DNA of 64,000 bases from Halegenticoccus tardaugens (lineage in GTDB: Archaea; Halobacteriota; Halobacteria; Halobacteriales; Haloferacaceae), in NCBI RefSeq assembly GCF_004116405.1, contig NZ_SDIC01000009.1:1-64000 (forward strand), written 5' to 3'. The notes beneath the pieces are model-generated. The model saw nothing but the letters and a program-made list of their open reading frames with translations, did no database searches and had not been told where the DNA came from. The first letter of the stretch is position 1; every line of letters starts with the position of its first letter. This document shows positions 34,022 through 42,992 of this stretch, in pieces. The translations under genes were made by a program, and so were the position numbers.

Positions 34022-35929
34022 TCAGTCGTCAGACGTCGCCGGATTCGTCGTTCGCGACGCGTCGTCGGCCGCCACCTCGTCCAGCGCGTTGCGGACGGTG
34101 CCGTGTTCGGACGCGTGCGGGCGTCCCTCGGCGTCGCCGTAACCGTAGTCGACCATCCGGTTGCGGTTCAGACAGAGCTTCGTGAACTCCGGCCGGAGCA
34201 GGTCGAACAGCTCGAAGCGCTCCTCCAGCTCCGGAAATCGCTCCTGGTAGTCGAGCACCGCCTCGCGAACCTGTGACCAGAACTTCTCCTCGGGGTAGTC
34301 GCGGTATTCCGTGAGGACGTTCGAGACGTACCGGTAGACGCAGACGAAGAGGCCGGTGAAGATGAACTGACAGAGCCCCTCCGGCGGCTCGCTTCGGAGC
34401 ACCGCGCGGAGGTCGTCGGGAAGCCGTTCGAGTTCGGGAAGCGGCTGGTCGCTCACGTTCACGTCGTCGACGAAGTCCTTCACGCCGATCCGCGTCGGGA
34501 CGTCCTCCTCGTCGAGGATCACGATCGTGTTCTCGCCGTGCGGTGAGAACACCGTCCCGTAGCGGTAGAGGTAGTGGAGCAGCGGCGGGAGCATCGTCGC
34601 GAACAGCTCGTCCAACCACGCTTCGAGATCGAGCGGCGAGCGCTCGACGAGCCGAGCGATCACTGGATCTCCATCCGCACCGGCGTGCATCAGCGCCGAC
34701 AGCGTGATCGCCCGCTCGTCCTCGCGAATCAGGCCCTCGACGCTCTCGCGCCAGACGCACCCGAGGAGTTCGTCGTACTGGTACGGGTTTCCCTCCAGCC
34801 GGTCGAACTCGGGGTGGTCGTAGTTCAGGCCGGCGATCTCCCCCGGAAGGACGAGCTCGCACTCGTCGCGGAGGAACGGATCGTCGTCCCGAACGTCCGT
34901 CACGTACTCCGTCACGAGCGGCGCGGCCTCGGTGCGCTCGCCGGGAAGTCCCCGCCAGACGAGGGTGTTCAGGATCCGGAGCGGGAGCTTGACGTTGTGC
35001 CTCGTCAGCTCGTCGACGTTCAGGAACGTCCGGACCGACTGCGCCGGGAGGTACCGGTCCTCGCCTGCGCCGAGCGGGACGATCGCGTCCGACGCGATCT
35101 CCTTGCTGTAGAGCTGTATCACGGTGTTTTCCCACTGCCACTCGTGGACGGGGAGCAGGTGGTAGTCGTCGGGGTCGAGCCCGCGATCGGCGAGGTCGTC
35201 CCGGAACGCGTCGTAGCGCCCACCGAGTTCGCCGCGGAGCAGATCCTCGGAGGAGAGCCCCTCGACGGTGACGAACGTCGATCGATCCGTCCGAACCGCG
35301 AGCCAGCGGAGGCGGACGGGTTCTTTCATCTCGGGGGCGTAGGAGGCGTAGTCTTCGTAGCCGAATCCGATGCGACCCTTGTTGTACGTGATCCACGGGT
35401 GGCCGGTCATCTCGCCTTCCAGCTCCGCGTAACCCATCGAGGCGAGGTCGCGGTCCTCCTCGCTCTGCCGCGACCGGACGTGCGCGTCCGCGAGCAGCGT
35501 ATTCCGGTACTCGCGGATCAGGTGGCCGGCGGTCAGTTCGTCGGTGCCGACGTGCTCGCGCGCGTCGAGCAGGAATCGGACCGGGTCGGTCGCGGCGGTC
35601 CACCCGCACTCGCCGTCTCTGACCCCGATCCCGTCGCCACCGGTTCCGTGCCGGTCCGGGGCCCGCGTCTCGACGGAGCCCTCGTCGATCAGGTAGCTGT
35701 CCATCAGCCGCTCCTCGGCGACGAAGCGGTACTCGACGTCGCCGAGGTCGAGTTCGTACCGGGTGCCGCCGTCGGCCTCCCCGACGGGTTCGGCGTCGAG
35801 CAGGTCCTCGTACATGAACTCCGCGAGCATCTTCTCCAGCAGCTCGCGCTCGGCCGCGGTCCAGTTCTCGTCGTCCAGTGCGCTCCGAAGCGTCTCGTCC
35901 ATCATGGTCGTGGTTCGTGTTTCTGTCAT
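34022..35929 (-). CDS. iucC: IucC-type NIS siderophore synthetase
   Basis: NRPS-independent siderophore synthetase of 635 aa that joins the second hydroxamate amine to the citrate monoamide, using ATP. The N-terminal HPWITYNKGRIGFG block, the HEWQWENTVIQLY motif, SVRTFLNV and the C-terminal ferritin-like FhuF part (RYGTVFSPHGENTIVILDEE, then VCVYRYVSNVL) are intact. Last gene of the operon, starting 6 bp after iucD on the same strand. It is paralogous to the iucA product. Confidence 0.93.
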   Translation of the reverse strand: MTETRTTTMMDETLRSALDDENWTAAERELLEKMLAEFMYEDLLDAEPVGEADGGTRYELDLGDVEYRFVAEERLMDSYLIDEGSVETRAPDRHGTGGDGIGVRDGECGWTAATDPVRFLLDAREHVGTDELTAGHLIREYRNTLLADAHVRSRQSEEDRDLASMGYAELEGEMTGHPWITYNKGRIGFGYEDYASYAPEMKEPVRLRWLAVRTDRSTFVTVEGLSSEDLLRGELGGRYDAFRDDLADRGLDPDDYHLLPVHEWQWENTVIQLYSKEIASDAIVPLGAGEDRYLPAQSVRTFLNVDELTRHNVKLPLRILNTLVWRGLPGERTEAAPLVTEYVTDVRDDDPFLRDECELVLPGEIAGLNYDHPEFDRLEGNPYQYDELLGCVWRESVEGLIREDERAITLSALMHAGADGDPVIARLVERSPLDLEAWLDELFATMLPPLLHYLYRYGTVFSPHGENTIVILDEEDVPTRIGVKDFVDDVNVSDQPLPELERLPDDLRAVLRSEPPEGLCQFIFTGLFVCVYRYVSNVLTEYRDYPEEKFWSQVREAVLDYQERFPELEERFELFDLLRPEFTKLCLNRNRMVDYGYGDAEGRPHASEHGTVRNALDEVAADDASRTTNPATSDD

Positions 35930-35935
35930 TTTGTG

Positions 35936-37360
35936 CTAGTCGTCGGATGTCGACGGCGTCTCCGGCGGTTCGGTCCGCGCGAGTTTGCTCGCGGGCGACT
36001 TCTCGACGAACCGCTCCGCGCTGAAGTCCTGAAAGACGGTGTCGCGGTCGACTGGATACGGCGAGTCGTCGACCAACTGATCGAGGATGACCGCGTTGCG
36101 GTAGGCGCCGAGCCCGAGGTCGGGCGCGCCGACCCCGTGGGTGTGCACCTCCGCGTTCTGGACGAAGAGTCGGCCGTCGAGTCCGTCGGTTTCGAGACCG
36201 TACCCCTCCTTCACGCGGAACCGACCGCGCTCGTCGCGGCGGATGTTCGGCTCGAGCGACGAGAGGAACGCCGGCGTCGGGCGGTGGTAGCCCGTGCCGA
36301 GGATCACCACGTCGCTCTCGTGGGCGAACCGCGTCCCCTCCTGCCACTGCTCGCAGCGCAGGCGGTACCGTCCGTCGGCCGTCGGCTCGATCCCCTCGAC
36401 CTCCGTCATCGCGATCATCCCGACGTCCGGGTCGGCGTCGCCGATCGAGCGCTCGTACAGCGCCTCGTAGATCTCGTCGCTCGTGTCGGGGTCGATCCCC
36501 TTGTAGAGGAGGTCCTGCTCCGGCAGCAGGTCGTCGCACACCGGCTGCGGCAGGTCGTAGAAGTACCGCGAGTACTCGGGCGTGAAGTGCTGCAGTCCGA
36601 GCTTCGAGTACTCCATCGGGAAGAAGCCGTCAGACCGGGTGATCCAGTCGAGGCGGTAGCCGCGGTCGGGCTGCCGTTCGAGGAGGTCCTGGAACACCTC
36701 CGCGGCGCTCTGCCCGGAGCCGACGACGGCGATCCCGTCGGCGTCGAGCGCGCGGTCGCGCCGGCGCGTGTACGATGCGGTGTGGAACACGTCCGCGTCC
36801 GGGAGGTCGGCGAACGCCTCGGGGACGTACGGTCGACTCCCGACGCCGACGACGAGATCGCGGGCGAGGTACGCGTGCGTCTCGCCCGTCTCCGGATCCT
36901 CCGCCCTGACCTCGAACGGACCGTCCGCGCCGCCGCGCACGTCGGTCACGCGTCGACCGAACCGGCAGGTTGGGAGCCGGTCGGCGACCCACTTGCAGTA
37001 CTCGTTGTACTCGCGTCGCGGAATCTGGAACCGCTCGTAGAAGTAGAACTCGTAGATGCGGCCCGTCTCCCGGAGGTAGTTGAGGTAGCTGTGCGGGTTC
37101 GAGGGGTCCGCGAGCGTCACGAGGTCCGCGAGGAAGGGCACTTCGAGCGTCGCGCCCTCGACGAGCATCCCCTCGTGCCAGGCGAACTCGGGCTTCCGTT
37201 CGAGGAACGCGGCGTCGAGGTCGTCGACCGGGTCGGCGAGGGCAGCGAGGCCGAGGTTGAACGGGCCGAGGCCGACGCCGAGCACGTCGTACACGCGGTC
37301 GTCGACGGCGGCGACGCCGCCGGCGTCTCCGGCAGCCGCGCCGTCGTTCGGCGCGCTCAC
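35936..37360 (-). CDS. iucD: N-hydroxylating monooxygenase for diamine (IucD/RhbE type)
   Basis: FAD- and NADPH-dependent N-monooxygenase that hydroxylates the terminal amine of a diamine or lysine. In the 474-aa protein the FAD site is GVGLGPFNLG at 28-37 and the NADPH site is VVGSGQSAAEVFQD; a C-terminal ILGTGYHRPTP is present. Because diaminopropane-making genes start the operon, 1,3-diaminopropane is the probable substrate. The start GTG 37360 overlaps the acetyltransferase stop (GTGA). The frame runs on upstream, but only shadows that gene. Confidence 0.92.
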   Translation of the reverse strand: MSAPNDGAAAGDAGGVAAVDDRVYDVLGVGLGPFNLGLAALADPVDDLDAAFLERKPEFAWHEGMLVEGATLEVPFLADLVTLADPSNPHSYLNYLRETGRIYEFYFYERFQIPRREYNEYCKWVADRLPTCRFGRRVTDVRGGADGPFEVRAEDPETGETHAYLARDLVVGVGSRPYVPEAFADLPDADVFHTASYTRRRDRALDADGIAVVGSGQSAAEVFQDLLERQPDRGYRLDWITRSDGFFPMEYSKLGLQHFTPEYSRYFYDLPQPVCDDLLPEQDLLYKGIDPDTSDEIYEALYERSIGDADPDVGMIAMTEVEGIEPTADGRYRLRCEQWQEGTRFAHESDVVILGTGYHRPTPAFLSSLEPNIRRDERGRFRVKEGYGLETDGLDGRLFVQNAEVHTHGVGAPDLGLGAYRNAVILDQLVDDSPYPVDRDTVFQDFSAERFVEKSPASKLARTEPPETPSTSDD

Positions 37361-37968
37361 CGCCCGAGCACCTCCGACTCGAACCGCTCGCGCTCGCAGA
37401 CCACGAGCAGCGCCGTCTTCTCCTCCGCCGGGAACTCGAACTCCCGGACGGGCTCGTACCCGCACGCCTCGAACACGCGGATCGCCCTCTCGTTTCGCGC
37501 GTCGGGCTCCGCGACGACGCGGTCCGTCTCCGGGTGTCGGAGCGCGAACTCCGTCATCGACCGGAGCAGCGGCGTCGCGTACCCTCGCCCCAGGTACTCC
37601 GGCGCACCGACGAGCAGGTGGACCCCCTGATCGGCCGGGCGGGCGTCGTAGTGGTCGGCGAGCGGGTCGTCGGCCGCCCAGTACCGCTCCCAGTAGCTCA
37701 TCGGGACGTGATCCAGACAGCCGACGTAGGGCGTCAGGTGGTCGTCCGCGAGTTTCTCGGCTAACCGCTTCCGGAAGACCGGAAGCGGATGATCCAGCCG
37801 CCAGTACGGCAGGACGTGCTCCTCGTTCAGCCAGCGGTGGAGCCGCCCGAGGTCCGCCCCCATCGTCGCCGGCCTGAAGGAGATCGTCCGGTCGATCTCC
37901 GGGTCGTGTCGCTGGTAGTCGTACGGCGCGGTCACGATCGCGGCCGGGTCGAGCGCGGGTTCGGTCAC
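37357..37968 (-). CDS. iucB: hydroxylamine acetyltransferase (IucB-type GNAT)
   Basis: Acetylates the N-hydroxy-amine made by IucD, using acetyl-CoA, to give the hydroxamate arm. In the 203-aa protein the IucB-type GNAT fold is marked by RWLNEEHVLPYWRLDHPL, PYVGCLDHVPMSYWERYWA, the acetyl-CoA loop PEYLGRGYATPL, and VAEPDARNERAIRVFEACGY. GTG at 37968 overlaps the iucA stop by four bases and the stop overlaps the iucD start, so it is coupled to both neighbours. The first 25 residues (VTEPALDPAAIVTAPYDYQR) look genuine. Confidence 0.9.
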   Translation of the reverse strand: MTEPALDPAAIVTAPYDYQRHDPEIDRTISFRPATMGADLGRLHRWLNEEHVLPYWRLDHPLPVFRKRLAEKLADDHLTPYVGCLDHVPMSYWERYWAADDPLADHYDARPADQGVHLLVGAPEYLGRGYATPLLRSMTEFALRHPETDRVVAEPDARNERAIRVFEACGYEPVREFEFPAEEKTALLVVCERERFESEVLGR

Positions 37969-39800
37969 GATTGGGTCACCTCCAGTTCGGTCACGATGGG
38001 GTTCGGGATCTCCGTGTAGACGGACTGCTCTTCGAGCGAACCGACGAGTTCGTCCATGTCGCGAACGCGCGTCCGCAGGTTCGCCTTGCACGGGAGCCGC
38101 CGCTCCGACAGCAGACTCTCGACCAGTTCCGACCCGTCGCGGTCGAACTCCCGCAGCGATCGGAGCTCCTCCCGCAGGACGGCGAGCAGGTCGCGCTCGT
38201 CGACGAGGTCGGCGACGCCGAACGCGTTGACGACGCCGAAGACGTTGTTCAACACGACGTAGTAGCGGATGCGCTCGTCGGCGACGGCGTCCGGGCAGAT
38301 CGTGTCGGCCCGCTCGCCGACGCCCGGAAGCAGCGCGTCGACCTCGTCGTAGGTCGACTCGCAGAAGTAGTACCCCTGATTGTCGCGGTAGAAGAACTCG
38401 GCCGGGTACCCCCCGTCGAGCCGGAGGACGCTGTTTTGCTGGTGGGCCTCGACGCCGACGCCCCACGTCAGGTAGAGCCAGAGGATCGGCCGCAGGGAGC
38501 GGTCGAGATACCGCCGGAACCAGTCGCGGCTCACCGCCGCCGTCGACCGCCCCTCGCGCTCCGCGAGCGTCTCGACGATCCGCGCGAGCCGCGACGGGCC
38601 GTCGATCCCGTCCTGACACAGCCCGACGACGGGGGTCGCGTTCGCGGCGTCGAGGCCGCGGAACGGGTTCTCGCGGAGGACGACCTCGAAGCCCGACTCC
38701 GGACCCTCGTCGGCCGACTGGTACGCGCCGAGGTCGAGGGTCAGGTACGCCGGGTCGCGGACGACGTCGAAGCCGGGGAACCGGTCGCGGAGTTCCTCGC
38801 CGAGCTCCGTTTCCAGCAGTTCTGCGACGGCGACCCCGCGGTCCAGCTCGGGGAGCTTGTTCGTCCGCTCCGAGTTGGTGATCTGCACCGCCAGCGACCC
38901 CTTGTGCATGAACGACGACTCGGGGCTGTACGCCGTCCGGACGGACGTCGTGGGGAAGTACTCGCGGCCGACCCGCCCGAGCGGTTCGAGGACGCCGTCG
39001 TCGATCGCCGCCCGCACGTGCGGCTGATCCAGCAGGTAGTCCGCCTGCCACGGGTGGATCGGGACGAGCGCGTCGTCGCCCTCGACGTTCGCGTCGACGA
39101 ACGACGCCGGGACCTCGTCGTCGGCCCGGAGCTCCGACTTCACCCACTCGACGGCCGATTCCTCGCGCGCCGATCCGCCGTCGAGGACGCTCGGATCCGC
39201 CCGGAAGTAGTACAGGGGGAACGAGCCCCGGAGTTCGGGCGCGTACGTCCCCGCCTCGTGGTCGGCGATGCCCTCGCGGCTCTTGGGCGTCGGGTGGAGG
39301 AGGTGGCCGTAGACGAGCGACTGCTCCGCGTCGCGGAAGTCCGTCTCGAAGCCGTAGAGCCGCTCCGCGTCGTCCGCCCGCCCCTCGACGAAGCGCTCGA
39401 CGTTCCGCTCGCTCACGAGCACGCGGCGCAGGAGCTCCGAGAGGTCCCCCTCGCCGCCCGCGGCCAGCGAGAGTTCCTTGCCGAGGAGCGCGGCGAGGGT
39501 CGCGGCGTCCGCCGGCACCGGTTCGCCGTCTCCGGATCGGTAGCGCACCGGGAGCTCGAACAGGTGTCGGCCGGTCGGCGACTCGTACCGGAGGGGGACG
39601 AACAGTTCGAGCCGCTGCTCGTCGAGTTCGCAGACGGCTGTCCGGTCGGTCCCCGCGTCGATCGGCGTCCGCGACGTCCTGACGACCTCGTAATCGCCCG
39701 TCTCCCGGAGGTAGCAGTTGAGGAACGCGTGGATCGTCGCCGACGCGGCGTGCTCGGCGGGCGTCTCGCAGCCCGCGCCGACCGTGCCGTCGCCGTTCAT
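37965..39800 (-). CDS. iucA: IucA-type NIS siderophore synthetase
   Basis: ATP-dependent enzyme of 611 aa that condenses the first acetyl-hydroxy-diamine with citrate. It has HPTPKSREG, IHPWQADYLLDQP, the SVRTAYSP block, the SFMHKGSLAVQITNSERTNK motif, and GVEAHQQNSVLRLDGGYPAEF, all conserved in the family. Start ATG 39800 overlaps the stop of the decarboxylase (ATGA) and its stop overlaps iucB. It differs clearly from iucC in sequence, so the two steps are catalysed by different paralogues. Confidence 0.93.
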   Translation of the reverse strand: MNGDGTVGAGCETPAEHAASATIHAFLNCYLRETGDYEVVRTSRTPIDAGTDRTAVCELDEQRLELFVPLRYESPTGRHLFELPVRYRSGDGEPVPADAATLAALLGKELSLAAGGEGDLSELLRRVLVSERNVERFVEGRADDAERLYGFETDFRDAEQSLVYGHLLHPTPKSREGIADHEAGTYAPELRGSFPLYYFRADPSVLDGGSAREESAVEWVKSELRADDEVPASFVDANVEGDDALVPIHPWQADYLLDQPHVRAAIDDGVLEPLGRVGREYFPTTSVRTAYSPESSFMHKGSLAVQITNSERTNKLPELDRGVAVAELLETELGEELRDRFPGFDVVRDPAYLTLDLGAYQSADEGPESGFEVVLRENPFRGLDAANATPVVGLCQDGIDGPSRLARIVETLAEREGRSTAAVSRDWFRRYLDRSLRPILWLYLTWGVGVEAHQQNSVLRLDGGYPAEFFYRDNQGYYFCESTYDEVDALLPGVGERADTICPDAVADERIRYYVVLNNVFGVVNAFGVADLVDERDLLAVLREELRSLREFDRDGSELVESLLSERRLPCKANLRTRVRDMDELVGSLEEQSVYTEIPNPIVTELEVTQS

Positions 39801-41371
39801 CCCGCCACCTCCGATTCGACGGCGGCTCCGTACCGCTTCACGCTCGTGAGAACGTCCGCCACGTCGTCGATCGTCGTCTGCGGGTTCAAGAGGGTGAACT
39901 TGAGGCAGACGTCCGTGACGATCTCGTCGGCGATCTGCCGACTCGTCCTCGCCACCTCCGTCCGGGCGACGATCGCCACCCCCCGTTCGAGGAGGCGGTC
40001 GCGGATCTCGCGGTTGAGCCGATCCGCCCACTCGTCGTCCGCGAGGTCGGGGTGGCTCCGAAACGGTTCGTACCGGAAGACGACCGCGTTCAGCGTCGGC
40101 TCGTTCACCAGCTCGAACGCCGGGTCGCGGTCGATCAGGTCGGCCGCGTCGTCGGCGAGATCGAGCGTGTACTCGACCAGTTCGGCGACCCCCTTCCGCC
40201 CGAGCGCTCGGAACGTCACGAACGGCTTGAGCGCGTCGAACCGGCGGGTCGTCTGCAGCGACTTCGAGACGAGGTTCGACACGCCGGCCTCCTCGTCGGA
40301 TTCGGGGTTGAGATACGCCGCGTTGCGGGCCACGTACCGGTAGTTCGACCCGTCGCGGAGCAGGAACGCGCCGCAGCTGATCGGCTGGTAGAACAGCTTG
40401 TGGAAGTCGACGGCGATCGAGTCCGCCCGATCGATCCCGGCGAGCACGCCGCGGTGCTCGTCGCTCAGCGCGAGCGCGCCGCCGTAGGCCGCGTCGACGT
40501 GGAACCACAGGTCGTGCGCGTCCGCCCTGTCGGCCAGTTCGGAGAGCGGATCGACGCTCCCGAAGTCGGTCGTTCCCGCGGTGCCGACGAGCGCGAACGG
40601 GCGCGAGCCGTCGTCCCGGAGGCGGGCGACGGTCTCGTCGAGCGCCGCGGGGTCCATCCGAAACTCGTCGTCCGTCGGAACCGACACGACGGCGTCCTCC
40701 CCGAGGCCGAGCTGCGCCGCTGCCTGCTTCGCGGTGAAGTGGCCGACCGACGAACAGAGCACCCGGAGGGAGTCGGCCTCCGGCGGAAGCCCCTCGTCCT
40801 GCACCCACCGTCCCCACGTCTCGTGGACGTGGCGGTCGCGGGCGAGGAGGAGTCCCATGAGGTTCGACTGGGTGCCGCCGCTCGTGAACACGCCGTCGGC
40901 GCCGACGCCGTAGCCGAACAGGTCGCACAGCTCGGAGACGAGCGACTCCTCGACGACGGTCGCCGCGGGACTTTGATCCCACGAGTCGAGCGACTGGTTC
41001 GCGGCGGAGAGCATCGCCTCCGCGACCAGTCCCGAGACGAGCGGCGGACACTGCAGGTGCGCGACGCACCGGGGGTCGGAGACCAGCGCGGAGTTCGAGA
41101 GGACGTTGTCCGCGACCCACTCGATCGTCGCGTCGAGTCCGACGCCGCGGTCCGGGATCGCGTCGACCTCCGAGAGCTCCCCGGAGAGGTCGTCGTAGGA
41201 GCCGCCGGCGTACGGCCGGTCGGATCGGACGGTCGTCCGACGGATCGCGTCGCAGGCGCGGTCCATCGCCTCCTCGTACGCCCGCGACCCGGCCGCACTC
41301 CAGAGGAAGCGGTCGCGGGCCGGCCGGCGCGGTTCGCCGCCGAGCCGACCGTCGGATTCGAGGCCGTTCAC
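39797..41371 (-). CDS. ddc: L-2,4-diaminobutyrate decarboxylase
   Basis: PLP enzyme that turns 2,4-diaminobutyrate into 1,3-diaminopropane. Of 524 aa, group-II decarboxylase motifs are present: GGTQSNLMGLLLAR, HVDAAYGGALALS and the PLP lysine in DFHKLFYQPISCG near 320. The N-terminal 40 residues are a haloarchaeal extension. GTG 41371 overlaps the aminotransferase stop. Closest bacterial analogues are RhbB/Ddc proteins. Tyrosine or glutamate decarboxylase activity is less likely given the operon context. Confidence 0.9.
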   Translation of the reverse strand: MNGLESDGRLGGEPRRPARDRFLWSAAGSRAYEEAMDRACDAIRRTTVRSDRPYAGGSYDDLSGELSEVDAIPDRGVGLDATIEWVADNVLSNSALVSDPRCVAHLQCPPLVSGLVAEAMLSAANQSLDSWDQSPAATVVEESLVSELCDLFGYGVGADGVFTSGGTQSNLMGLLLARDRHVHETWGRWVQDEGLPPEADSLRVLCSSVGHFTAKQAAAQLGLGEDAVVSVPTDDEFRMDPAALDETVARLRDDGSRPFALVGTAGTTDFGSVDPLSELADRADAHDLWFHVDAAYGGALALSDEHRGVLAGIDRADSIAVDFHKLFYQPISCGAFLLRDGSNYRYVARNAAYLNPESDEEAGVSNLVSKSLQTTRRFDALKPFVTFRALGRKGVAELVEYTLDLADDAADLIDRDPAFELVNEPTLNAVVFRYEPFRSHPDLADDEWADRLNREIRDRLLERGVAIVARTEVARTSRQIADEIVTDVCLKFTLLNPQTTIDDVADVLTSVKRYGAAVESEVAG

Positions 41372-42783
41372 GCGTCCACCTCCGAAACCGCCGCTTCGAC
41401 CGCCTCGTCGAAGATGTCCGCGATCTCGTCGACCTGCTCCGCGGTGACGACGAGCGGCGGGAGGAACCGGGCGGTCGCGCCGTGTCTCCCACCCGTCTCG
41501 ATCACGAGTCCGCGGTCGAAACACGCCGACTGCACCGCGTCCGCGAGGTCGCCGTCGGCGGGCTGCGCGTCGACCGCGTCGGGTTCGGCGTCGGGATCGA
41601 CGAACTCGACGCCGAGCATCAGCCCGCGACCGCGCACGTCGCCGACGGCGTCGAACGATTCGGCGGTCCGTTCGAGGCGACCGCGCAGTCGCTCGCCCAT
41701 CGCCGCGGCGTGCTCGTCGAGGTCGTTCTCGACGACGTACTCGATGGTGGCCCGCCCGGCGGCCATCGCGAGCTGGTTGCCGCGAAAGGTGCCGGCGTGC
41801 GCGCCCGGCTCCCACTCGTCGAGTTCCTCGCGGTAGACGACGACAGAGAGCGGCAGTCCGCCGCCGATCGCCTTCGAGAGCGTCACCGCGTCCGGCACGA
41901 TCCCGGCGTGCTCGAATGCGTACAGTTCGCCCGTCCGACCGAGGCCGGTCTGGATCTCGTCGACGACGAGCGGCACGTCGCGCTCGCGGGTGATGCGGCG
42001 GATCTCCCGCGTCCACTCGTCCGGCGCGGGGATCGCGCCGCCCTCGCCCTGGACGAGTTCGACCACCATCGCAGCGGGGTCGACGACGCCGCTTTCGGGG
42101 TCGTCGAGGAGTCGCTCGACGTACCGGCTGGCCGCGCGGTGGCCCGCCTCGCCGTCGATGCCGAACGGCGGTCGGTAGTCGTAGGGGTACGGCAGGTGGT
42201 GGACGTCGGGCATGAGCCCGGGGATCGGCTCCTTCGCTTCGGTGTCCCCCATGAGGCTCAGCGCGCCGTTCGTCATCCCGTGGTAGCCGCCCTGGAAGGC
42301 GAGCACGCTGCGGTTGCCCGTCGCCGTCTTGGCGAGCTTCAGCGCCGCCTCGACCGCGTCCGTCCCGGCGGGGCTGCAAAACTGCACCTTCGCCGAGTCG
42401 GCGAACTCGGCGGGCAGGCTGTCGAACAGCGCGTCGACGAACGCCTCCTTCTCCGGCGTCGTGATGTCGAGCGTGTGCAACGGGCGGTCAGCCGCGAGGA
42501 GCCGCTCCATCTCGGCCGTGACCGCCGGGTGGTTGTGCCCGAGCGCGAGCGTCCCGGCCCCAGCGAGACAGTCGTAGTAGACGTTCCCGTCCGCGTCCTC
42601 GATCTCGACGCCGCGCGCGCGGTCGATCGCGAAGGGCAGGCTCCGCGGGTAGGTGCGCGCGTTCGACTCGCGCGCCGCCTGCTGTCCGAGCAGTCGCCCG
42701 TTCGTGGCGTCCTCGTACCCGTTCCCGGCCGTCCGGTCGGCCTCCGACGACCCGTTCGACGATTTCGTTCTTCGACGCTGCAT
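41368..42783 (-). CDS. dat: diaminobutyrate-2-oxoglutarate aminotransferase
   Basis: PLP class-III aminotransferase of 471 aa that makes L-2,4-diaminobutyrate from aspartate semialdehyde and glutamate, the first step to diaminopropane. Motifs are DCLAGAGTLALGHNHP, FQGGYHGMTNGALS, VVDEIQTGLGRTGELYAFEH, and the PLP lysine in LSKAIGGGLPLSV near 300. The start ATG 42783 is the first codon after the regulated promoter, so the mRNA has almost no leader. It is the first gene of the siderophore operon and sets its transcription. Confidence 0.93.
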   Translation of the reverse strand: MQRRRTKSSNGSSEADRTAGNGYEDATNGRLLGQQAARESNARTYPRSLPFAIDRARGVEIEDADGNVYYDCLAGAGTLALGHNHPAVTAEMERLLAADRPLHTLDITTPEKEAFVDALFDSLPAEFADSAKVQFCSPAGTDAVEAALKLAKTATGNRSVLAFQGGYHGMTNGALSLMGDTEAKEPIPGLMPDVHHLPYPYDYRPPFGIDGEAGHRAASRYVERLLDDPESGVVDPAAMVVELVQGEGGAIPAPDEWTREIRRITRERDVPLVVDEIQTGLGRTGELYAFEHAGIVPDAVTLSKAIGGGLPLSVVVYREELDEWEPGAHAGTFRGNQLAMAAGRATIEYVVENDLDEHAAAMGERLRGRLERTAESFDAVGDVRGRGLMLGVEFVDPDAEPDAVDAQPADGDLADAVQSACFDRGLVIETGGRHGATARFLPPLVVTAEQVDEIADIFDEAVEAAVSEVDA

Positions 42784-42791
42784 GTGGAGTT

Positions 42792-42805
42792 TTAGGCTTG
42801 CCTAA
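42792..42805 (-). promoter_or_regulatory. DtxR/IdeR-like operator 1 of siderophore operon
   Basis: TTAGGC-TT-GCCTAA is a palindrome of two perfect 6-bp arms. It lies between the TATA box and the dat ATG, over the expected transcription start, where a bound repressor would block initiation. It resembles the DtxR/IdeR consensus; haloarchaea have such iron-dependent regulators. Confidence 0.8.
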
Positions 42806-42810
42806 TCGCT

Positions 42811-42818
42811 ATTAAAAC
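42811..42818 (-). promoter_or_regulatory. TATA box of siderophore operon
   Basis: Minus-strand GTTTTAAT reads as a TATA box; initiation about 25 bases downstream would be near 42789, six bases before the dat ATG. It lies between the two palindromes. Confidence 0.65.
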
Positions 42819-42826
42819 GTTCGATC

Positions 42827-42842
42827 TTTAGGCTTACCTAAA
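42827..42842 (-). promoter_or_regulatory. DtxR/IdeR-like operator 2
   Basis: TTTAGG-CTTA-CCTAAA has perfect 6-bp arms and sits just upstream of the TATA box, next to where TFB would bind. Its core matches operator 1 in 13 of 14 positions. Spacing between the two sites is 36 bp. Confidence 0.8.
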
Positions 42843-42992
42843 AGTAGACGGACATGTGCGTGACGAAAACGTTCGCTCGGCGGTCGGCGCTCCGACGGGT
42901 GGAGCGCCCGTCGTTCGGCCGTCCCGGCGTGTAAACCGGCAGACTCGTCTCTGACCGCACGTATTTATTCGACCCGCGCCCAACGGCCGGGC

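Noticed and set aside
34574..37630. A plus-strand open frame of about 1000 codons opposite iucC-iucD
   Set aside because: Antisense shadow of two genes with clear family motifs; no start signal and no recognisable domain.
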